NCBI GenBank assembly: GCA_036927565.1
Contig: JAYESD010000001.1
Location: forward strand, 76,713,751 to 76,777,750
Direction of reading: 5' to 3'
Length of the DNA: 64,000 nucleotides
Source: Tuctoria greenei
Taxonomy: Eukaryota; Streptophyta; Magnoliopsida; Poales; Poaceae
Positions within the stretch are counted from its first letter, which is position 1. The number at the start of each line of letters is the position of its first letter. Below are positions 35,201-50,243 of the stretch, one piece after another. The position numbers and the translations under genes were made by a program. The notes under the pieces are model-generated. The model made no database searches. It was given only the letters and a program-made list of their open reading frames with translations, and had not been told where the DNA came from.

Positions 35201-36352
35201 ATCATGCCTTGGTTTTAGGTACCCAAGCTTGCTTGGGTCCTTTTAGGTAAGTCACAAGGGATTTAGGCACCCACACATGGTGTTTCCATGGCGTGGCCCA
35301 ACATAATGAGCATAAATTTACAAAAATTACTTCTCATTAAATCATAAGATGCATCAAAGGTTCTAAAAAGCAATTGTTGTTGTTTATATACAGGACTAGT
35401 CTCGGAGACGGACTTGTTCGGAGGACCGGACTTGTCCGGACCCCGACCGGACTTGTCCGTTGATCATGCGTGTTGGATGTGTTAACTTTGTATTTTTCCA
35501 GTTTGAAAGGGTCTTCCCTTTACAAAGATAATGCTCTCCTTGTATTCTTATGGCTTCTAGAATTTTGCTTTCTACCATATGAATACCCAATGCCATGTTT
35601 GACATTAGGAGGTCTTGTGGCAAAGTATGCACTACGTGCATATTTGACCTTCTCTTTGTCAAATATATCACTTTGGGCAGTATGCTTATCCTTGGTAGAG
35701 GTTGACTTGTCTTTCAAGCTGGCGTCAACTTTACCACATGCACAAGTAGAAGCAGTTTGAGTTTTAAGGGGTTGAGAAGGTGAGCTTGAAGAGAATGAAG
35801 GGTCACTTTGCTTGAGTGACTCAACTTACACATCAAAGATCTTGTTAACCTTGATTAGGTTAGCAAGTTCGTCCTTGATTGTAGCATTTGAGTCGCTTAA
35901 CTCCAAGCAAGCTTCCTTGCTTGAAGCTAACTCAAGCTCTAGTGACTTGCTTTGCTCCTTTTCAAGTTCTAGAAGCTTGTCAAGTTCAACATATTCCTCC
36001 TTTTGGGGGATAATCATGTCTTCTTGACGATGTATCACTTCTCCTTCTCAACAAGTTGATCAAGTAAAAATTTCATTTTTGCGGTTGTTTTCTTATCTAA
36101 TCCAATGAGCATATCTTCATTATCGCTAGCAATTTCACTATCACTAGAATAGGAATGCAAGGAAGAGGGTTTGGTCGTTACCTTGCGTTTACCTTCCTTT
36201 GCCATGAGGCAAGTGCTGTTCCCCTTCCATGCACCGAGACTAGGAAAGAGAGTGGACTTTTTGGATGTCTTCTCGATGGCTATGCTAGCCATCTCTACTT
36301 CTTCTTCGGACGATGACTCATTATTTGAGTCCCACTCTTTCCCTAGATGCGC
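35201..36352 (-). pseudogene. gag: H gag C-terminal part with coiled coil and palindrome-coded repeat
   Basis: After the 420-codon block the same protein continues in pieces: an acidic Ser-rich stretch, then a coiled coil (36038-35826; LELEKEQSKSLELELASSKE), then PLKTQTAST at about 35754-35768 and KDKSTSTKDKH. Next a palindrome cluster (35395-35462) read in frame gives RTSPV units, and a WVPK segment lies next to the protease. The TQT core resembles the motif by which Sirevirus Gag proteins are reported to bind LC8 dynein light chain; the usual basic residue is one position closer here. A stop lies just before the RTSPV units. Confidence 0.7.
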
Positions 36353-37615
36353 TTATTCAGCTTGTTTCTTCTTCTTGAAGAATTTCTTGGGTTGGGGCTT
36401 CGTTTCCTTGGTCTTCTTCTTGTTTTCTTCATATGGGCAATCAACTATAAAGTGGCTATACTCACCACAGTTATAGCATGCCCGCCTCAACTTTGGTTTT
36501 GATCTTTCCTTGTACTTTCCTTCACTTGATTTAGCCCCTTGTCGTTTCTTCATCATTCTTTTGAATTTCTTCATAAATAGTATCATGTCATCTTCATCCA
36601 AGTCACTACTCTCATCGTCACTGTCTTCTTCTAATTGAGCTTCTCGAGCTTCTTTAGATAAGGGCTTGAGAGTGGACTTCAAGGCGACCCCTTTCTTCTT
36701 TGCCGAGGTGAGATCGGCAATCTCCTTAACGTGCTTGGCTTGCTTTTCCATCATCTCAAAGTTGATAATTTTCCCAAGTAACTCATCTGGGGTCATCTTC
36801 TTGTATCCGGGGCTTTCTCGTATCATCGAGCACAAGGTGACATTGCGAGGCATGAAGGCTCTAAGAATGAGCTTCACCACCTCGTGGTCATTCCACTTCT
36901 TGCTTCCGTATGCTCGCACCTTGTTGATGAGCATCTTTAGTCGGTTGTACATATCTTGTGGTGACTCATCTTCTTCGATGGAGAATCTTCCCAGCTCGCC
37001 TTCAATCGTCTCGATCATTGCTTCTCGCACATGATGATCGCCTTCATGTGCGGTTTGCAACGTATCCCATATCTCTTTTGTGATCTCGAGTCCATCCAAC
37101 TCTTTGAAGTCATCCCGACTGAGTGATGAGGTGATGACTGCAGCAGCTTGGGCAATTCGATGGATGGCTTGCTCTTGTCTAGGCGTGAGCTCCTCATCAT
37201 CGTTGGTGATATCTATTCCTGTACATACAATATGCAACAAACATGGATTGAGAGAAATCAGGTGCATTTTCATGTTCTGCCTCCACATTGAGTAGTCATT
37301 GCCATCAAAATGTGGGGCTTTTCCAAGTGGAATAGATAAGTAGTGATTATTGCTAGGGTTAAGACGATCGTAGTTGAAAGGATATCGGGAGTAGTCGGTG
37401 TGACTACTCCCCTTCTTCTTCTTCTTCTCATCTTCAATCTTTACTTTCCCCTTGGAAAGAGTTTTCTTCCTTAGGAGCGCCTTTAGTTCCAACGTCTCCT
37501 CATCATCATCCTCGAAGTCTTGAATGGCCTTGAGGAGCCTCCCCAATTTTTGTTTATTGTCTTCATCAACCTTCTCTTGGTTGTTGCTCTTGTGTACATC
37601 CTTCATGTCCGACAT
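36353..37615 (-). CDS. gag: H Gag, N-terminal two thirds, open
   Basis: 420 codons, starting MSDMKDVHKSNNQEK about 40 bp inside the PBS. Residues 1-90 are charged. The capsid-type UBN2 domain is at about 95-290 (FDGNDYSMWRQNMKMHL, EIWDTLQTAHEGD, SPQDMYNRLKMLINKVRAYG, NVTLCSMIRESPGYKKMTP). A Lys/Glu-rich linker follows, then the knuckle CYNCGEYSHFIVDC at about 390-403, a full CX2CX4HX4C with Ser at the usual Gly. It should end at TAA in place of a Gln or Lys codon, and homologous sequence continues in frame pieces downstream. It is the longest open Gag here. Confidence 0.88.
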   Translation of the reverse strand: MSDMKDVHKSNNQEKVDEDNKQKLGRLLKAIQDFEDDDEETLELKALLRKKTLSKGKVKIEDEKKKKKGSSHTDYSRYPFNYDRLNPSNNHYLSIPLGKAPHFDGNDYSMWRQNMKMHLISLNPCLLHIVCTGIDITNDDEELTPRQEQAIHRIAQAAAVITSSLSRDDFKELDGLEITKEIWDTLQTAHEGDHHVREAMIETIEGELGRFSIEEDESPQDMYNRLKMLINKVRAYGSKKWNDHEVVKLILRAFMPRNVTLCSMIRESPGYKKMTPDELLGKIINFEMMEKQAKHVKEIADLTSAKKKGVALKSTLKPLSKEAREAQLEEDSDDESSDLDEDDMILFMKKFKRMMKKRQGAKSSEGKYKERSKPKLRRACYNCGEYSHFIVDCPYEENKKKTKETKPQPKKFFKKKKQAE

Positions 37616-37652
37616 GATCTCTTCGAGCGATTAGTCCCCTTTTGAAGAACCT

Positions 37653-37667
37653 AGCTTTGATACCAAT
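37653..37667 (-). other. H primer binding site
   Basis: The minus strand reads ATTGGTATCAAAGCT next to the LTR, one base off the tRNA-iMet complement. Confidence 0.9.
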
Positions 37668-38428
37668 TAAATGTGGCCTAGAGGGGGGTGATTTTGATTT
37701 TCTATATGAACCTGCAACACTTAACAACCAGATCAAACCTCGAGATGTCAGACTAGTCCAGTCGAGTGAGGACTAGTCCGGTCTGTACTGACTAGGTTTT
37801 ATCAAATCTGATCGATTATCTTGATCCTAGGATGTATGCAGCGGAAATAAACTTTTAATTGAAGTGTTACACAATAATGAACTAGGATGTACCACAAGTT
37901 AATCTTATATTCAATGTGTCAACGTAAAGTGATTAGATTTGTTGAAGCCATAGATATGTATGAAGTGTAAGATCAATGTGCGCAAAGAAAGAACACAAGC
38001 ACTTTATCCCGTGGTTCGGTTCCCACAGAGGCAGCCTACATCCACGTTGAGGAGTCCACAAAAGGACCGGGTCTTCTCCAACCCTACCCTCGTCGGATCG
38101 CCACGGAGGCCAATCCTCTTCACTTATCACAAAGGGCAAATAACCGAATTCAAGGGGTCTTTTCACACGTTGAGGGCTCCCCAAGATTACAACAAGAACA
38201 CCACCAAGAGCACACTCGAAAGATCACAATGAAAAACACAGGAGTGTGTTAGAGAATCAAACCAAAAGCTCTATGAGTGATGAACCGTGTCTCTCCAATG
38301 ATCCAATGTGTATCCTCAAGGGATTGATCTTTGTTGCATTTGATTTCATGGAGAGAGGTGTTTTCTAGGCTCTTGGGAGGTGTGACTCCGCAGGGGGTCG
38401 AGTCTTGTGAAAGATGGGCCGTGCACAT

Positions 38429-38437
38429 CTATTTATA
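38429..38437 (-). promoter_or_regulatory. TATA box of H 5' LTR
   Basis: The minus strand reads CATATAAATAGATG. The promoter lies just downstream, in H orientation, of the palindrome array. Confidence 0.7.
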
Positions 38438-38476
38438 TGGGGTTCCCAAAAGTTAGTGTTAGGGTTTAGGAAGATA

Positions 38477-38846
38477 GGACTAGTCCGTGGTGGACACCGG
38501 ACTAGTCCGGTGTGCTGCGTGTAGCAAAACCTAGGTGTCCCGGAATATCGGACTTGTCCGGCTGAGAGCGGACTTGTCGGATATTGGTTCTGGAAATCTT
38601 CAGACTAGTTCGGTGTGGGATCGGACTTGTCTGATTTTGTGTAACTTGTGAAGTGTTTGAGGACTAGTCTGCACTGGGGAGCACTAGTCCGATTTTTGTT
38701 AGAGAGATATCGGACTAGTCCGTGCTGATATCGGACTAGTACGGCCAGTGAAAAAGTTGACTATGAGGACAAGTCCGCATTGTGAGGACTTGTCCGATCT
38801 TGTGCAGAGAGATATCGGACTAGTCCGGGGTCAGTCGGACTAGTCC
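38477..38846. repeat. Palindrome array in H 5' LTR
   Basis: Ten-base units of GGACTAGTCC, GGACAAGTCC or GGACTTGTCC type start at 38477, 38499, 38550, 38570, 38602, 38623, 38661, 38681, 38712, 38733, 38767, 38786, 38817 and 38837. Steps within pairs are 19-22 bp and steps between pairs 31-38 bp (one is 51). Confidence 0.9.
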
Positions 38847-39108
38847 GGTCCTGTATAAATATGTGCAATGTGTGAGATAATTTGTGCTTGGGCTCTTGGG
38901 GTGTGTTTCCTCAACACACTCCATACACAATGATCTACTACCCTTGTTTCTTGAGCTTTTTTCCGCATTGTTCCTCATTCTCCTTTCTTTTTGGCACTTT
39001 GCTCATTTTCTCATTAGAATTTGTGCTCATCTCAACAAAGTGGTTAGGATCTCATTTGCTTGTCATAAATCATCCAAAATCCACAAGGGATTCCTAGATG
39101 CACTTTCA

Positions 39109-39570
39109 CTTCTCAAGATGTCGAGTTGACAACTATTAAAACTTGCACATGCTCTAGTAAGAATACTAATGTAAAAGATGAACCCAATGTTTCACATGTT
39201 AGACGTCCATCCGAAAGTGGCAACTTTGACAAGGAAGAGATCAAATATGCACGTAGTACATATATGGTCACAATACCTCCTAATGTCTAAGATGGTCTTG
39301 GGTATACAAAAGAAAAAATTTGTCCACTAATGCTCAGCATAAGAATCATAATGCTTTTTTTAAAGAAAAATCATATGAACATGAACGGCGAACGTTATTT
39401 CATACTATTGATGCATCTTATGTTCTTATAAAAAATAAATTTGGATACATTTACGCTAAATATGCAGAGCCATGCCACAAGAGACCGAAAGCTTGTGTGT
39501 GGGTGCCTAAAACACTTGTGACTAACCTTTGAGGACCCAAGAAAACTTGGGTACCTAAAACCAAGACATA
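39109..39570 (+). pseudogene. gag: G gag end after H
   Basis: This resumes the gag of G after H, starting with the duplicated CTTCT. Segments similar to the D Gag end are visible: FDKEEIKYARSTYM-like at about 39217, TIDASYVLIKN at about 39400, and VWVPKTLVTNL before a stop at about 39530. The palindrome-coded RTSPV units of D and H are absent, so that insert is not shared by the whole group. Confidence 0.75.
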
Positions 39571-39578
39571 AATCTATT

Positions 39579-40076
39579 TTGCATGCCTACTCCTCTGGTG
39601 GATCAAAATGGGTGCTAGACAGTGGATGCACCAATCTCATGACTGGAATGAGTAGAATGTTCATAGAGTATGAGCGAAACGCAGATCCAAGTGAAGGAAT
39701 TTATTTTGGAGACAACAGCCAAGGAAAAGTCTTTGGCAGTAGTAAAATTGGAATTTCCTCTCAACACACTCTTTCCAATGTTTTAAATGTTGATTGTTTA
39801 GATTATTATCTTTTGTTCATATCTCAGCTATGTGACAAAGGATACAATTGTCTATTCACCAATGATGGTGTGACAGTCTTTAGAAGAAGTGGTAACTCAA
39901 TTGCATTCAAGGGAATGAGGAGGGGAAAACTTTGTCTTATTGATTTCAACAAAGATAAAGCTAAACTCAACACTTGCATGGTTGCAATAACGAATATGGG
40001 ATGGTTGTGGCATAGACGGCTAGCCCATGTTGGGATGATAAACTTGCATAATCTTCTAAAGGGTGGTCACATCTGA
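39579..40076 (+). pseudogene. pol: G pol: protease and integrase zinc domain
   Basis: An open block of 165 codons. It starts HAYSSGGSKWVLDSGCTN, the protease active site with DSG intact, then IYFGDNSQGKVFG and LFISQLCDKGYNCLF. The integrase zinc domain begins with MGWLWHRRLAHVGMINLHNLL. A TGA after GGHI separates it from the CSAC half in the next block. Confidence 0.9.
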
Positions 40077-40079
40077 GGT

Positions 40080-40860
40080 TTGAAAGATGTCATTTTTGAG
40101 AAAGATAGGCCATGTAGCGCATGCCAGGCGGGAAAACAAGTTGGAGCACCACACCTTGCAACCAATGTGATGACTACATCAAGACCGCTGGAACTTCTTC
40201 ATATAGACCTCTTTAGTCCAATTGCTTATATAAGCATCGGCGGTAACAAATATGGTTTAGTCATTGTTGATGATTTTTCGAGATTTACCTTGGTATTTTT
40301 CTTGTATGATAAATCAGAGACCCATGGGATCCTCAAGAAGTTCTTGAAGAGAGCACAAAACGAGTTCTCCTCAACAGTCAAGATTGTTAGGAGTGACAAT
40401 GGAACGGAGTTCAAAAATACTCAAGTTGAGGAGTACATTGATGAATAGGGAATAAAACATGAATTTTTGGCACCCTACTCCCCTCAACAAATGGGGAGGA
40501 CGAAAGGAAGAACAGGACGCTCATTGAAATAGCGACGACAATGCTAGATGAATACAAGACTTCAAACCGGTTTTTGGCTGATGTAGTAAATACCGCTTGC
40601 CACGCCACGAACTGACTATATCTTCACTGACTTCTGAAGGAAACACCATATGAGATCCTCACTAGTAATAAACCAAATGTTTAATCTTTCAAAGTATTTG
40701 GAAGTAAATGCTTTATTTTGAACAAGAAACCGAGGACTTCGAAGTTCACTTTGAAATATTATGAAGGGTTTTTGCTTGGTTATGATTCGAATGCCCACGC
40801 CTATCATGTTTTCAATAAAGCCTCTAGCATTGTAGAAGTGGCACGTGACGTGGTGTTCGA
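40080..40860 (+). pseudogene. pol: G pol: integrase core and C-terminal region
   Basis: The block 40080-40448 shows FEKDRPCSACQAGKQVGAPH, HIDLFSP (first Asp), VIVDDFSRFTLVFFL and VRSDNGTEF (second Asp). A GAG-to-TAG stop follows. The ERKN region (40495-40520) is damaged by a small deletion, so the catalytic Glu is uncertain. Further pieces to 40860 match the INT C-terminal region of D. It is clearly inactive. Confidence 0.85.
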
Positions 40861-41606
40861 GTGACTAATGGCTCCCAAGTGGAGCAGGTTGATAAGTGTG
40901 TGCTAGATCAAGAAGAAGCCCCATGTCAAGCATTGAGGAGGATGACACTTGGTGATATTCGGACTCGAGAGCAATCACAAGACAAAAAGTGCTCAAAATT
41001 TACTTCAACAAGAGAGCAATGATCAAGGGGGAGCCTCGGTACCAGGTCAACATAAGCAGAATCAAGAATATCAATATATTCATGGAAGCAATGATCTAGG
41101 GGGAGACATTGACAATGAATATAATTAAGAGCAAATGACCTCACAAGTGCCTCACCCAAGAGTACATCAGAGTATACAAAGAGATCATCCCGTCGACAAC
41201 ATCATTGGAGATATTGCAAAGGAACTAACTACTAAATCTTGTATTGGTATTTGTTGTGAACATTACTCTTTTGTCTCGTTCTAGAACCATACAACATTGA
41301 TGAAGAATTAAAAGATCTAGATTGGGTGACCGCCATGCAAGAGGAGCTGAACAACATCAAAAGAAATGATGTGTGGGAGCTTGTGAAAAGACCAAAAGCC
41401 AACATCGTGGGCACCAAATGGGTCTTTCGAAACTAGCAAGATGAACATGGAGTCGTAATGAGAAACAAGGCACGATTTTTGGCAAAAGGTTACTCACAAG
41501 TTCACAGTTTGAATGTCGATCAAGCCTTTGCTCCCAGAGGACTTGAGTCCATTCATATTTTATTAACCTATGCTACTCACCACAATTTTAAGCTGTACCA
41601 AATGGA
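40861..41606 (+). pseudogene. pol: G pol: linker and RT start
   Basis: This is the linker with two G-rich purine runs (41025-41033 and 41098-41106) and VPHPRVHQSIQRDHPVDN, then NNIKRNDVWELVKRPKANIVGTK and the start of RT (NKARFLAKGYSQV). RT stops at KLYQMD at 41606, where element I begins, and resumes at 50244. Confidence 0.85.
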
Positions 41607-44600
41607 CGACACGCCTGTATTTTTTAGAAATGAAAAATATGTGTATAAAATACAACTAAGGTCAACTTAATATAATAATAATGACAATAAGTAATTAATA
41701 ATAAATAAAAGAAGATAGTAAGGTTTAGAATTGTATAAAAAAATGTGATGCTTTGTGCAAAGTTGAAAAATTGGGTGTGCTTTCGTTGAAATTTAATTAA
41801 GCCATTATGCTAGGAATTTATGCGTAGTAAGATACTGTAATAAAAAATATAATAGTACCGTTAAATGGAGAAATATCATAAAAATTGTTTAAAATAACTT
41901 CATGTTGTGTGTTAGTTGTGAAAGCTTGAATTTGAAAATGCTCTAGGAAAATTCACTTGAATTTGGAATAAGAAAAGAAAAACAAAAGAAAAATCATTCT
42001 CAGGCCGAAACCCCTAATTCCAGCCCAACACCCCTCCTGCCCCCTCTCCTATCCCTTTCCCAGCCCGCTTCACCAGCCAAGGCCCACCTGGGCCGCCTCC
42101 CTACGCACTTTGTCATCGCCTCGGTGTGTCTCCGCCCCAGCCATTAGCCCGATAGCGCCCTCCTCTCCTAACTCTCTTTCTCCACAGCGCAGGCCCCACA
42201 CGTCAGCGACTTCTTCTTCCTCACCCCACGCACAAAAACTGCCGCCTACGATCCCCGCCCCGCATCGTGCCCATTCTGCGCCGCGATTTCGTGATTCTCG
42301 CAACGCCCTTGCAACTGCTCCTTGTGTAAAGCTTTGCCTACCATTGATCTTCCCTTTCCCCCTCCACTTCCTTTTCCCCCACATGTAGAACCTAGCGCAT
42401 CGCAGGTGGTGAGTGCCACCGCCGTTTCCGATGATTCGCCCGCTGCTTCCCCATTTCGTTGTGCCTCACATGTTATCTGTTCCCTAGAACGCGTCTCCCA
42501 CACGACGTCACCAAGGAATTGCTGCCAGAACGCCATCTCACCATAGATCGACAAGCTTTGGCCGCCATTCATCGTTGTCCCATCGTTCCTGTTCGATTAT
42601 TGGAATGCAGACCGTTCCATCGCACTAGAGAGTCTCCGGAGCATGTTGGCAACAAAGCCACACCATCGGAACGCCCTCCTGACATTGGCCGACGCCATGC
42701 GCCATGACGGACCATTCCCTACGCCATTCCAGACTCTGCTAAAGCCCTGAGTGAGTTCGCAGACCCCTCCTCCTCTGTTCCTAGTTGTTAGCGTCGAGTT
42801 TGAGCTAGGGAAGCCGCTGATTAGGGAGCTCCGGCGAGCTCTGCGCACTGTCAATGGCGGCACTGTCGTCCTGCTTGAGGAAGGAGAAGCCCGGGGCTTC
42901 TCTCAATTCTTGGCCGTTGGATCAAGTTCTTACGGCTATGGTTAGAAGCTTGTACCCCTACGATTATATATAAAATCTAAGCCATCCAAATTACATCCAA
43001 CGGCCCAGAGTAGATCGACCATACCTCTTCGCCATTTTTGCAAATAAACCCCTACGCCTATAATCATAGTTACAGACTAGTCCGCATCTTTACAAGAATT
43101 ACCTTGGACTTCATGTTAATTATGTAATATTTGGTAAATAGGTAAAAATAATAATAATAGTCCCTAGATAATTGTGAATTACTCTTTATGCCCCTGGTTT
43201 GATAGGAAAATTGCAGATTAACCCCTGATCAATATAGACCTTATTTTTAGGCATGTTATTAATCTGTTTTTAAATATTATAATTAAGATTAATTATAAAA
43301 AATATTTATTTTAATAAAATACTGCAGCAACACATTTAGGGAAGTTGGAAATATAGTTTTGTTTCTAGTAATAATAAATATAATCACTTTAAATCATAGT
43401 AATTTGTAGCAAATATATTTAAAATATATTTTGGAATCTAAAATTATTTTGGACATAGTTGTAATTTAATAATGAAATAGAATTATTTAATACTTTGTTT
43501 TGAAATTGAAATAACATTATAAATTATATTTAAATTATATTTTATGTAGGAGAAACCTTGTAAACAGAATTAATTGCAGAAAAATATATTTAGTGAATGG
43601 AATATGTTTATAAGTGATAAAATAAATATAGGAAATATGGGTAAATTGGTTATAAATCTTTGTATGCTGAATAACATTTATAAAGTGCATAAAAAACATA
43701 TTTTGTCTATGGGAAATTCATATAAATTTTTTTCATCCTATAAATAAATACTAAAAATGTTAAAATAAATGATAAATGCATTTCCTTTGCTATGAAAATA
43801 ATAAGTCACTCATAAGTCCAATTTAGACCATAATCGTAACATATCCAATAATAATATTTGTATTGCTTGTATGGTGTATTGTTCTTGACTGTTTTTATTT
43901 CCCTTTTTATGATAGTTTATATGCATTCGTATCCCGAACAAGAACCAACACGAAGATATGAAGACAAAGAGTCAATGAAAAACTGAGCAGGTAAAGAAAA
44001 ACAAGCAAGTGCCCTTGACCGTCTTGCTCCTTTTTTAAGGATTTAGTTAGTTGCATGTTAATTAATATGAATCCTATGCTATATCCTGTTGCTTTACCTT
44101 ATTACCTTGTCGCTTGTGATATGGAAGGGTGGTATTTGGAATATACTCTAGGCTTAGCCATGCAAAGTAAATGGGTGGGAAAACATTGAATCATATTCAT
44201 TACTTATTACTTATGATTATGAACATGATGTTGGAAAATGAATTGTAGTGAATAGGAATCTGGCGGGTTGGTTCTAATGTTATGGTGCAGTACGCACGAG
44301 ACCCTTGATTGGGGTTTGAACCTTGCTAGATTCTAAAGACCGGTTTATGGAGTAGCCACTAAGCTATACACTATCACCACATGACTGAGTATGGGGAAGC
44401 TTGGTCAATTAATTAGGCCTCTCTCGGCCTAGTGCTGGTAATTGGATGGTGCAGGGAATTAGTTCAACATATCTGCCTTGGGACCCAAATGGCTGAAGAG
44501 GGGGCTTCTCCTAGCAGAGGTAAAATGGACTCTAGGAGCCGGAGCGGTGAAACCTCAGAGGGCCGGTTACTAGTCGGGAGGACCTTTGTAAAAACCTCGT

Positions 44601-45306
44601 AGTGATATCCTGGCCACACACCTACGGAAGTGTGTAATATGGGTTGCGCACCACTGGCATCAGGGACGTTTGCTTAGTCCACCTGGCAACAGGAGATGAA
44701 TCACGGCTTGTGGGTAAAGGATACATTCTCTCCAGAGATTAGAAAACTTTATGACTGCTGTGCTCAAGGACAAGAGTGACTTGGTGTCGAATTCATAATT
44801 AGTCAGTGGATAGAACGGTAGTTGGGAATGGAAATTGGTATTAGTTCTTTATTTATTATTTTGTTATGGTAGGGATTATTCACCTAGATGTAGGTTGCTA
44901 ATAAAAGCTAAGATTAGGTTTAATGCTTAGTGCTTAAAACACTATCAGCCTTTCCTCTTTGATCGACATTCATGTCATTTATTTTCCACACTTCCTGAGT
45001 ACTATGTGTACTCATGCGTTTGCTTTTGTGGTTTTTATAAATGGTGCTCGGTGAAAATAAGATCTAACGGGGACACATACACTGAAGACAGTGCATAGGT
45101 CATGTTGCTACCAGTCAATTTGCATGTGGTTGCCCTAAAGTTTTTCCTCTTCCGCTGCTACTTCAAAACTCTTTTGAAGGTATAAATATTGTTTGCATGC
45201 GATATAGTAATGTTTATCACTACTTGTCGTACATGTATGCTGAAACTGATCCTGACATACATGTATTTTGCAGCTGGTTTTATACTTAATAAAACCAGGT
45301 GTGACA
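41607..45306 (+). repeat. I 5' LTR
   Basis: It begins between 41607 and 41616 (TGTATTTTTT) and ends CAGGTGTGACA at 45306. It contains a GC-rich block at about 42000-42950 and a long AT-rich part. Aligned segments with the 3' LTR are plain at, for example, 43910-44110 and 44130-45100, but divergence is high, so the insertion is old. The short ORFs in the GC-rich block show no protein family. Confidence 0.75.
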
Positions 45307-46901
45307 AAGTTATATCAGAGCTATATGTTGACTCTAGGCACATGACCTTAGTTAGAATGGACTTCTTAGACACCCCTTTGACCTCACTCATGAAGACGAA
45401 GATTCGACCCCACCGACAGGGGCGTGAAGATCGACGTATGAGGACAATGAGAAGGAAGAAGAAGACTCTTGAAGATCAGCACACATCACTTGCTTAGGTC
45501 CCCTTTGATTAGCAAGTGAAGCACATGCCTTCCTTACAACAAATTAGAATACGTTGCTTGATGTATTGTATTAGATAAATAATGATAACAACAAAAAAAT
45601 TATAGCATTTGTCTGTTTAAGGGGGGTAGCCGAACACTAGTAAATCATATCCTATCTCCTTCGTCAACTCACGTGAATCTCGAGGGCGAGATTCCTTGTA
45701 AGGTGGGTGGGATTGTAACTACTATATTTAACAAAAAGGAAAAGAAATAATAATAATAATAATAGTAATAATAATAATAATAATAGATAGATAGATATAT
45801 GAATCATGACAATGCATTTGAAATGACAGATTTTAAAATTTATAACCATAATAGAAATTTAGACCGAGTTCGAATTAGTAATAATGATAAGAAGAAGAAT
45901 AAGAACGTAAAAGAACTCAAAATAATCATAATCATGAGAATAATAATAAAATCATGCATTCATCCTGTTAATGAAATTAATTGAAGACTATAAAATTAAA
46001 ATCACGTGATATATTTTGGCCAATTTGAAGTTTATGGTGGGGAATATAAAGGAAATGGAATTAAATTATTATATGATAATGAGTGATAGTATTTTTAAAT
46101 TAGATAAATAATACATTTTCCATCTTGAGTGGTTATGTGCAAAATAATAATAATTGAATTTGTTAGGGGACATGTTTAATTCAAATAAAAATGAAGAATG
46201 GAACGAATAATACCCTACCAAATCATATAAATCTTATATTTTTTCAAAATTAAAATAAGTAATAGTAATCATAGTAATAATAAAAATAAAGATTATGTAT
46301 TTGTCAAAATAGTGCATTTGAATGAAAGATTTTAAGTTCAAAACCATGGTAGGAATGTTGACCAAAATTAAATTTGAAAGAACTAGAGCAGAAATATATG
46401 AAAAAAATAAATAATAAAAATAGTAGTAATAATAGTTGTATTGAATTGTGAGATAACATTTTAAATCTAAATCAATTAGGCATATTTTATCATGAGTGAT
46501 TATGTGTGAATTACAATTGCTAGATGGTATATATTTCAATTCAAATAAAGTATAGAAATGATAAAGACAGCCCTATTAGGCTTTGTAGCATTATGTTTGG
46601 ACTTATTATAGTATTGGTAATAAGATCCATAAATAAGTACAATTAAAAAATGTACATTTGTGTGATAAAGGAATATCCTCTTAAAACTATTAAAAACTAT
46701 CTCATCGTGTTGCAATTCTGTATATGTGTAACGTCTTAAGCTTTGGAAATTTTAAAATAATTTTTTTAACACCTAAAGCACAAATGGAACAAAAAATAAA
46801 TCACTTCAAAAACAATGGTAACTTGTCGATTTATTAAAATATAGATTATTACATTCTAACATTTTAGAATCTCGGGGCGAGATTCCTTTTAAGGGGGGGA
46901 T
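45307..46901 (+). other. I interior, non-coding
   Basis: A PBS-like AAGTTATATCAGAGC is at 45307-45321. A charged 40-codon remnant around 45390-45497 could be a gag start but is not recognisable. An AAT microsatellite is at 45748-45785. A diverged tandem duplication of about 500 bp covers 45797-46790. Two copies of the polypurine border (CGAGATTCCTT, then a G run, then ATTGTAA) occur at about 45676-45717 and 46871-46905. Confidence 0.65.
45748..45795. repeat. AAT and GATA microsatellites
   Basis: About thirteen AAT units with one G interruption, followed by three AGAT units, in the interior of I. Confidence 0.85.

Positions 46902-50243
<3,342 letters not shown>

Larger units (their letters stand above)
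27647..39108 (-). mobile_element. Element H: full-length Sirevirus with perfect TSD
   Basis: H is 11.46 kb. Both LTRs are present, flanked by CTTCT at 27642-27646 and again at 39109-39113, so it is a clean insertion into the gag of G. In H orientation it has LTR, PBS, gag with CCHC and coiled coil, PR, INT, RT, RNase H, a palindrome-rich leader, a post-pol ORF, polypurine tract and LTR. Gag is open for 420 codons, but every other unit has at least one stop or frame change. Confidence 0.95.
37668..39108 (-). repeat. H 5' LTR
   Basis: 1441 bp. In H orientation it begins TGAAAGTGCATCTAGG (39108) and ends ACATTTA (37668). The U3 holds 14 palindrome units between 38477 and 38846. A TATAAATAG box (minus) is at about 38429-38437, with a decayed Myb-like box (CCCTAACACTAAC) next to it. 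A second palindrome pair lies near U5 at 37749-37782. Confidence 0.95.

Noticed and set aside
38477..38846. CRISPR-like array of short palindromic repeats
   Set aside because: Units are only ten bases, spacing is irregular, the region is inside a plant LTR, and no cas gene exists here.
41602..41606. Target duplication ATGGA/ATGTA for element I
   Set aside because: Only four of five bases match and the left LTR start is uncertain by about ten bases; left as a possibility only.
42070..42960. Several overlapping ORFs of 60-110 codons in the GC-rich block, both strands
   Set aside because: Composition gives long open frames on both strands; no family motif, low-complexity Pro/Ser/Ala or Gly/Glu content, and they lie inside an LTR.
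43073..43084. AGACTAGTCCGC in the LTR of element I, like a Sirevirus palindrome unit
   Set aside because: A single imperfect unit without a partner at 20 bp and not present in the other LTR at a matching place; chance or a private change is enough to explain it.
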